Assembly: GCA_002477475.1 (NCBI GenBank)
Contig: DLPX01000052.1
Location: 1-56,592 of the forward strand
Reading direction: 5' to 3'
Length of the DNA: 56,592 nt
Origin: Proteobacteria bacterium UBA7447
GTDB lineage: Bacteria; Pseudomonadota; Gammaproteobacteria; Arenicellales; UBA868
Numbering within the stretch: position 1 is the first letter of the stretch; every line of letters begins with the position of its first letter. Below the pieces are notes generated by a model, which was not told the DNA's origin, searched no databases, and saw nothing but the letters and a program-made list of their open reading frames with translations. The position numbers and the translations under genes are program-made. This document shows positions 51,773-56,592 of the stretch, in pieces.

Positions 51773-52897
51773 TTAATGGGAAAACTCTTTTCGAATGGAT
51801 AAACCATGCTGATCCAATACCGGAACTACCGTGGGGCGGGCACCTTCGGTCACCACCGGCAAATCCGCCATACTGACCTCCACGCCGTCAAAGTGGGCCA
51901 CCTGATTTCGAATAAGCTCGTGTTTCGACAAATCCTCAACCGTACTGAGACGCCCGTTCGCAATTTTCGCCCCATCCAGCAACGCAGTCATCTCATCGAT
52001 ATCAAAACGACCAAATACATTGCTGATAATCTCGTCCATCACTTCACGATTTCTGACGCGCTCAGGGTTGTTGACGAAACGCGGATCCAGGCCCAACTCG
52101 GGCTGACCCAGCACGGCATCACAAAAAACACACCACTCACGATCGCTCTGGATAGCGATCAGAATCTGGCCCCCTCCTTTTACCGAGTACGCCCCATAAG
52201 GCGCAATCAACGCATGAGTCAGACCCATCCGCTCGGGCGCCCCGCCGAGATAACGGTGCGACAACAAGGGAAAGTTCATGAAATCTGCCATCACATCGAA
52301 CATGGCAATGGAAATATCGATGCCGATGCCGGTACGGCCACGCTGGATAAGCGCCCTCAGGATCGAAGAAAACGCGGTCTGCCCGGTCGCAATGTCACAA
52401 ATGGAAATGCCGACCCGCGCAGGCTGTTCACGGGTGCCGTTGACTGCGCAGATTCCGCTTTCGGCTTGAACCAGAAAGTCATAGGCTTTTTTACGGGCGC
52501 CCGGGCCTGTGGACCCGTAGCCGTTGATCTCACAGGTAATGAGTCCCGGGTTGTGCTCCCGCAAGGCATCACCGCTAAAACCTCTGCGTGCCAGGGACCC
52601 CGGCGCCAGGTTGTGCAGAAAGACATCCGCTTCTTTCAGCATTGAACGCAAAAGAGCCTCATCGTCATCGATATTGAGATCAAGGGTGACGGACTCCTTA
52701 CCGCGATTGAGCCAGGAGAAGAATACACTGTTGCCACTCGCGCCTCGATCGTAGCCTCGCGCAAAGTCTCCTTCCTTGCGTTCCACCTTGATAACGCGGG
52801 CCCCCGCATCCGCCAGCATCAGTCCGCAATATGGGGCGGCCACCGCCTGCTCCATAGAGATCACGAGCAATCCCGCAAGTTCCTGATCTAGACCCAT
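51773..52897 (-). CDS. CaiB/BaiF family CoA-transferase (type III)
   Basis: A 374-residue family III CoA-transferase: the N-terminal LLVISMEQAVAAPYCGLMLADAGARVIKVE block, NRGKESVTLDL and the catalytic Asp140 in KKAYDFLVQAESG, which forms the acyl-aspartyl anhydride. Known members move CoA between carboxylic acids such as carnitine, formate/oxalate, mesaconate or glutarate. It is the first gene of the transferase-dehydrogenase-lyase operon and would activate the incoming acid. It is a single-domain protein, so it is not the two-domain DddD of DMSP lyase pathways. Confidence 0.93.
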   Translation of the reverse strand: MGLDQELAGLLVISMEQAVAAPYCGLMLADAGARVIKVERKEGDFARGYDRGASGNSVFFSWLNRGKESVTLDLNIDDDEALLRSMLKEADVFLHNLAPGSLARRGFSGDALREHNPGLITCEINGYGSTGPGARKKAYDFLVQAESGICAVNGTREQPARVGISICDIATGQTAFSSILRALIQRGRTGIGIDISIAMFDVMADFMNFPLLSHRYLGGAPERMGLTHALIAPYGAYSVKGGGQILIAIQSDREWCVFCDAVLGQPELGLDPRFVNNPERVRNREVMDEIISNVFGRFDIDEMTALLDGAKIANGRLSTVEDLSKHELIRNQVAHFDGVEVSMADLPVVTEGARPTVVPVLDQHGLSIRKEFSH

Positions 52898-53051
52898 GCT
52901 GATTTCAAGACTGATAAAACGAAAAGCCGAATCTACGGGATATCAGCGCAAAAAGCGATCAAACACATCGCACAAGATCACGTGCTACAACCCGGCCACG
53001 GCTCCGTGAAGTCTGTTGCGGCTTTTTAAACCAGGCGGTTGAAGTCTGGCG
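52898..53051. other. Intergenic region, no gene seen
   Basis: About 154 bases between the CaiB start and the end of the DmdA-like gene. A short CACGG/CCGTG hairpin occurs near 53002-53013 without an adjacent T-run in the right place, so I do not call it a terminator. The promoter of the CaiB operon should lie here. Confidence 0.35.
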
Positions 53052-54158
53052 CTAGTTCCAAAAGCCCGCACGGACCGTCGCATTGCGGTCGGCATCAGGC
53101 ACCTTAGCGGTCAGCACCGTGCCAGCATCCCAATGAGAACTGTCGACCATGGCAATAGTCACGTTGGTATCGTAGTCCGGAGACCAGGTGGAAGAGGAGA
53201 TGTGCCCCACGACGTTTCCGCTGCTGTCCTGAAGCAGCCAAGGATGTTGGATCTCGGGAACCGCGGGTCCATCCAACTCAAGAGCGCGGATTTGCCTTAC
53301 AGGCGTGCTCAACTGGGAAAGCGCCGAATGACCTAAAAACCCTTCAACCGACTCCAGGTTGCAGTACTTCCCAAGACCCGCCTCAAAAGGAGTATGCGCT
53401 GTGGTGATATCGCTGCCAAACGACAGCAGGCCCGCCTCGATGCGCTCGATCAGGTTAGGACACCCGGCCCGCACATCCAGATCTTCTCCAGCCGCAAACA
53501 AGGTATCCCAAACCGCTTCACCATATTCGCTGCCATCCAGATAGAGCTCAAATCCTCCCTGATGAGACCAGCCGGAGCGGGCGATGATCATGTCTCGGCC
53601 CTGAAAATTGATCGTCTTGTGTCTGAAAAATTTGGTGCTTGCTATAACGTCACCAAACACCCGCGCGACCAGTTCATCAGCCCGCGGGCCCTGGATCGCC
53701 AACGGGGAGACGTCTGGCTCAAATACCTCGACATCGAGTTTTGCCGCCGCCGCAAGACCCTTGCAGTAAAGCAGCATATCTGAGTCGGCAAGCGACAGCC
53801 AAAAGCGGTTCTCGTTGAGTCGGATCGCCACCGGATCATTCATCATCCGCCCGGCATCATCCACCATGGGCACGTAGTAGCACTGATCATCCTGCATTCG
53901 GGACATGTCGCGTGGTGTCGTCATCTGCACCAGACGCAATGCGTCTTTGCCTGTGATTTCAACCTGGCGTTCAACGGAGACATCCCAGACCTGAACGGCC
54001 GTTTTTAAATGGCGGTAGTCCTCTTCGGGAGAAGTGAAATACGATGCCAGCAGCATATGGTTGTAGACCGTATAGGCTTTAACACCCGCCGCGGTCACAC
54101 GGCTGGAGAAAGGTGTTTTGCGTACACGGATAGAAGGCGTCAGAAACGGCATGGACAT
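53052..54158 (-). CDS. dmdA: Probable dimethylsulfoniopropionate demethylase DmdA-like protein (GcvT family)
   Basis: A 368-residue GcvT/YgfZ-fold protein. The N-terminus (RKTPFSSRVTAAGVKAYTVYNHMLL), VQVWDVSVERQVEI, LAIQGPRADELV and CPNLIERIEAGLL follow the DmdA subgroup better than glycine-cleavage T-protein. DmdA transfers a methyl group from DMSP to tetrahydrofolate, giving methylmercaptopropionate. GcvT-like demethylases for other quaternary compounds share these features, so I cannot prove DMSP as the substrate. A single domain, no FAD part, in contrast to the dehydrogenase at 46286. Followed after 154 bases by the CoA-transferase operon, which need not be linked to it. Confidence 0.65.
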   Translation of the reverse strand: MSMPFLTPSIRVRKTPFSSRVTAAGVKAYTVYNHMLLASYFTSPEEDYRHLKTAVQVWDVSVERQVEITGKDALRLVQMTTPRDMSRMQDDQCYYVPMVDDAGRMMNDPVAIRLNENRFWLSLADSDMLLYCKGLAAAAKLDVEVFEPDVSPLAIQGPRADELVARVFGDVIASTKFFRHKTINFQGRDMIIARSGWSHQGGFELYLDGSEYGEAVWDTLFAAGEDLDVRAGCPNLIERIEAGLLSFGSDITTAHTPFEAGLGKYCNLESVEGFLGHSALSQLSTPVRQIRALELDGPAVPEIQHPWLLQDSSGNVVGHISSSTWSPDYDTNVTIAMVDSSHWDAGTVLTAKVPDADRNATVRAGFWN

Positions 54159-54247
54159 GATCTTGACTCTAAAGACAGATATTTCGCGGCGAGATAATAG
54201 CCCGTCGCGCAGTTTTTACAAGTGCCTCAGCTTTGCTCTAGGCGTCA

Positions 54248-54676
54248 TCAGCCAGTTTCAGCTTCCAGACCTGCTGCGTTAATTCCGCCCACGGCAGCCG
54301 CTTCATCATTATCCGAAGTGTCACCAGAGATCCCCACAGCACCCAGCAGCGTCCCTTCGCTGTCTCGCACGAGCACCCCGCCCGGCACCGGCACCATGTC
54401 ACCACCTGCGAGTCCGTTAATCGACTGAATAAAATACGCCTGCTGCTCAGCCCGATTCATCAGGGCGCGTGTTCCCATGCCCAGGGCGATGGCTGCATTG
54501 GCTTTACCGTGGGCAATTTGCGCACGCATCGCACTTACCCCGTCTTCGGATGCCGCCGCGGCCAGTGAACCGCGAACATCCAGCACAATAATGCTGACGG
54601 GTTTCAGGTTGAGTTTCCGCGCCTCTGCCAGCGCGCCGTCTACCAGGGTTCTCGCCTGATCCAAGGTTATCGACAT
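54248..54676 (-). CDS. GlcG/HbpS (DUF336) family protein
   Basis: A protein of about 142 residues of the heme-degrading GlcG/HbpS family: SITLDQARTLVDGALAEARKL opening, a strand with VSIIVLDVRGSLAA, a GKANAAIAL segment, GGVLVRD and GAVGISGDTSDNDEA close to the C-terminus. These small proteins often accompany oxidoreductases and bind heme, cobalamin or small ligands. The ATG at 54676 has GGAG upstream; a GTG four codons earlier is less likely. It is on the same strand as the DmdA-like gene, 89 bases before it, and may be cotranscribed. Confidence 0.88.
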   Translation of the reverse strand: MSITLDQARTLVDGALAEARKLNLKPVSIIVLDVRGSLAAAASEDGVSAMRAQIAHGKANAAIALGMGTRALMNRAEQQAYFIQSINGLAGGDMVPVPGGVLVRDSEGTLLGAVGISGDTSDNDEAAAVGGINAAGLEAETG

Positions 54677-54781
54677 AGGGTTCTCCACTTTAACTGCTGC
54701 ATGGGTTTCATCTCCTAAAATCCTTTGATTCCTGTTGGATTCTTGTTCTGCGCTTTATATGTCGAGAGGGGTTCTGCGATC

Positions 54782-55888
54782 TCAGCCTGCGGCCGCCTCC
54801 AGGGCTTTGGGTAGTGCATCGGCGAAAAGGGCGAGATCCTCAGGACGTCCCACGGATACACGGATACATCTGTTGAGCGGGACCACCCCCGGCATTCTCA
54901 CAAATATCCCTTGCGCCACAAGATGGTCCAGCACCGACTTGGCGAATACCCCGTCTTGGCCACAATCGATCGCAACGAAATTCGTTGCTGACGCCAACGC
55001 CACCAACCCATTGTCCTTGGCTATCTGACAAATCGTCTCACGGGCTTTCTCTACCCTGGCGACAACGCTTTTCAGATGCTCGTTGTCCGAGAGGGCGGCA
55101 ACACACGCCGCCTGGGCAACACATCCCAGCCCGAAGTGATTGCGAATCTTGTTGAACTCATTGATGAGTTCAGGCTCACCTATCGCATAACCCACACGAA
55201 TACCCGCCAGACCGTAGGCTTTGGAAAAGGTGCGAAACCTAAGGACGCGTCTGTCCGACGGGTCGATCGCAGGGAGAACGTTCTCGGGTGCGAATTCCCC
55301 GTAAGCCTCGTCAAGCACCAGCAAGGATCCTTCCGGTGTTTGCTCAACCATTGCTTCGACTGCGGACGCCGGCCACCAGGTGCCCATGGGATTATCCGGA
55401 TTGGCAAAATAAATCAGTTTGGGGTGGTGCAGTCCCGCCGCCTCAACCAGTGCTGTGGGATCTTCGTGGTCGTCCCGGTACGGCACTGTAACGAGCTCTC
55501 CGCCAAAGCCGGCAACGTGAAAATTAAATGTGGGATATGCCCCAGCAGAAGTGACAACTTTATCGCCCGAGCCAACAAAGAGTCGCACCAGATTACCGAA
55601 AAGGCCATCAATCCCTTCACCCACCATAATGTGCTCGGGACCAATGCCGTGATGGTCGGCTAAGGCATGGCGGAGCTCAAAGAATTCGGGATCGCCATAT
55701 TTCCACGCCTGTGTTGCCATCTGGGAGATGACCTTTGTGACCTGCTCGGAAGGTCCAAACACATTCTCATTGGCTCCAATCCTGGCTGAAAAAGCGCGCT
55801 CAAGGATGCGCTCCTGCGCTTCTGGCCCCACAAAGGGCACGGTGGCGGGCAGACTCTTGACTAGCGAAGTCGTGCGGTATTCAGACAT
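54782..55888 (-). CDS. Histidinol-phosphate-aminotransferase-like PLP enzyme
   Basis: A 368-residue class I/II aminotransferase of the HisC branch: LGANENVFGPS-type motif near residue 36, YGDPEFFELRHALA, the PLP pocket segment ANPDNPMGT (Asn), LVLDEAYGEF and the Schiff-base Lys in FRTFSKAYGLAGIRVGY. HisC relatives aminate imidazole-acetol phosphate or aromatic 2-oxo acids. The gene is not in a his operon; it follows a PhzF-like gene and is followed by GlcG. It may act on a different 2-oxo acid or an imidazole-type substrate; sequence alone does not decide. Confidence 0.88.
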   Translation of the reverse strand: MSEYRTTSLVKSLPATVPFVGPEAQERILERAFSARIGANENVFGPSEQVTKVISQMATQAWKYGDPEFFELRHALADHHGIGPEHIMVGEGIDGLFGNLVRLFVGSGDKVVTSAGAYPTFNFHVAGFGGELVTVPYRDDHEDPTALVEAAGLHHPKLIYFANPDNPMGTWWPASAVEAMVEQTPEGSLLVLDEAYGEFAPENVLPAIDPSDRRVLRFRTFSKAYGLAGIRVGYAIGEPELINEFNKIRNHFGLGCVAQAACVAALSDNEHLKSVVARVEKARETICQIAKDNGLVALASATNFVAIDCGQDGVFAKSVLDHLVAQGIFVRMPGVVPLNRCIRVSVGRPEDLALFADALPKALEAAAG

Positions 55889-55941
55889 GCGGGCATTCTG
55901 TCATAGAGTGCAAGAAATACAACGCCAACAAAGCGCCCGCT

Positions 55942-56592
55942 TCACACGGAAAACTGCCCACGAACCACCTGCGCAGACAAACCCCCTACCCAGATATCTG
56001 TGGGCAGATTTCCATTAAGCGTCATGCGGGTCACCACAAGACTCGGCCGCTGGATCTCATAACCCTGCTCGGCACGGATGCGCGACGTCGGGCCGGTTTC
56101 TGGCGCAATCAAGTTGTGCCGGGCAAGGTAGCAGGCAAGCGCACGGTTGGTGGTTCCCGCTGCCGGGACCTCCGGTGTACCCACGCGGGGTGCAAATTCG
56201 CGGCAGTGCACCGTGTTCTGCGCTTCGACTGTTTCCTGGCAGAACAACATCACCGTATCAACATCCGTCTGCTCGCAGTAATCGGCCAGCTGCTCAAAAT
56301 CCGGAGCCACCGACTGAACGCCCAGCAATGAGGACATGGGAATAACCAGATGAGAAAAATCTGATCTTGTGTACTCCACAGGTAACGAACCATCGAGATC
56401 ACCCGCCCCGGCGCCAAAGAGCCTCTCGAGGGTCTTTTTATCAATTGAGACTGGTTCAAACTCGGCAGGCTCCAGATTGAGCATCACTTCAATCCGGCCG
56501 TCGTCCTGATGATCGACTGTTACCGAAGCCGAACTTGCCGGGGTTCGCAGGGTCACCTTATCCGAGGAGCCACGAGAAATATCGAGGTAACC
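55942..56592 (-). CDS. PhzF-family isomerase/epimerase-like protein, N-terminus cut by window
   Basis: The reading frame is open to the window edge, so about 216 residues of the C-terminal part are seen. The block REFAPRVGTPEVPAAGTTN near the end matches the PhzF signature FAPxxGIPEDPATGSA, and the ACYLARHNLI that follows is also typical. In PhzF the Asp of EDPATG takes part in proton transfer; here it is Val (EVPAAG, 56155-56172). The catalytic Glu and the GHPT motif lie outside the window. It may be an active variant with different chemistry or an inactive relative. It is upstream of the HisC-like gene, 53 bases apart, same strand. Confidence 0.82.
   Translation of the reverse strand, partial: GYLDISRGSSDKVTLRTPASSASVTVDHQDDGRIEVMLNLEPAEFEPVSIDKKTLERLFGAGAGDLDGSLPVEYTRSDFSHLVIPMSSLLGVQSVAPDFEQLADYCEQTDVDTVMLFCQETVEAQNTVHCREFAPRVGTPEVPAAGTTNRALACYLARHNLIAPETGPTSRIRAEQGYEIQRPSLVVTRMTLNGNLPTDIWVGGLSAQVVRGQFSV

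Noticed and set aside
1..56592. CRISPR array, tRNA or rRNA genes
   Set aside because: No regular direct repeats and no cloverleaf or conserved rRNA stretches were noticed; almost all bases are taken up by confident coding regions.

Overview
The window is a dense stretch of bacterial chromosome: 50 protein-coding genes, no intergenic gap above about 215 bases, and no RNA gene, integrase, transposase or CRISPR array that I can see. The gene content points to a marine heterotrophic proteobacterium, most likely a gammaproteobacterium, living on nitrogen-rich small molecules. It has two glycine-betaine-type ABC importers, a dimethylglycine/sarcosine dehydrogenase, a DmdA-like (DMSP demethylase family) protein, a complete histidine-utilisation route and five Fe(II)/2-oxoglutarate oxygenases. 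Taxonomy is inference; there is no marker gene.

Layout. (1) 1-3589, minus strand: HpaB-type flavin monooxygenase, RidA, PhyH oxygenase and DUF1028 protein, with a divergent LysR regulator at 3723. (2) 4609-12100, minus strand: a tight seven-gene operon in the order TauD oxygenase, PhyH oxygenase, ornithine-cyclodeaminase-like protein, a histidine-ammonia-lyase paralogue, HutI, FAD amine oxidase and YczE membrane protein. (3) 12233-17571, plus strand, divergent from (2): hutF, hutH, a peptide-deformylase-like gene and hutU. Regions 2 and 3 together carry histidine to glutamate by the HutF route, with the deformylase-like protein standing where HutG (N-formylglutamate deformylase) is expected. 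(4) 17660-21850: SDR plus a gamma-butyrobetaine-dioxygenase-like oxygenase, then a lipase-like hydrolase and an epoxide hydrolase. (5) 22047-35540, minus strand: an eleven-gene run headed by a betaine-type importer, then a ThDP enzyme, a phosphoethanolamine-methyltransferase-like enzyme, TauD, an alkylsulfatase, Fe-ADH, GMC oxidoreductase, a Dabb protein and a RarD-type transporter, with a divergent LysR gene. Its base composition is visibly lower in GC than the flanks. (6) 36758-40249: DUF3501, Fe-S protein and rubrerythrin, with divergent oxyR. (7) 40272-49671: DeoR regulator, second betaine-type importer with a fused double permease, choline-kinase-like enzyme, dimethylglycine-dehydrogenase-like enzyme and an HSL-type hydrolase. 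(8) 49688-56592, minus strand: PhzF-like protein, HisC-like aminotransferase, GlcG/HbpS, DmdA-like protein, CaiB CoA-transferase, acyl-CoA dehydrogenase and CoA-ester lyase.

The most striking item is the histidine-ammonia-lyase paralogue at 7818-9320. It lacks the Ala-Ser-Gly triad that makes the MIO cofactor, and it sits in an operon with HutI next to an intact hutH. My working idea is that it removes a trimethylamine-type leaving group from a histidine betaine (hercynine or ergothioneine), which would feed the Hut pathway and fit the betaine-catabolism theme of the window. This is a hypothesis from motif changes and context. Other points of interest are the deformylase in the HutG slot, a betaine-transporter permease with an added DUF2628-like and coiled-coil N-terminus, and a PhzF homologue lacking its conserved Asp.
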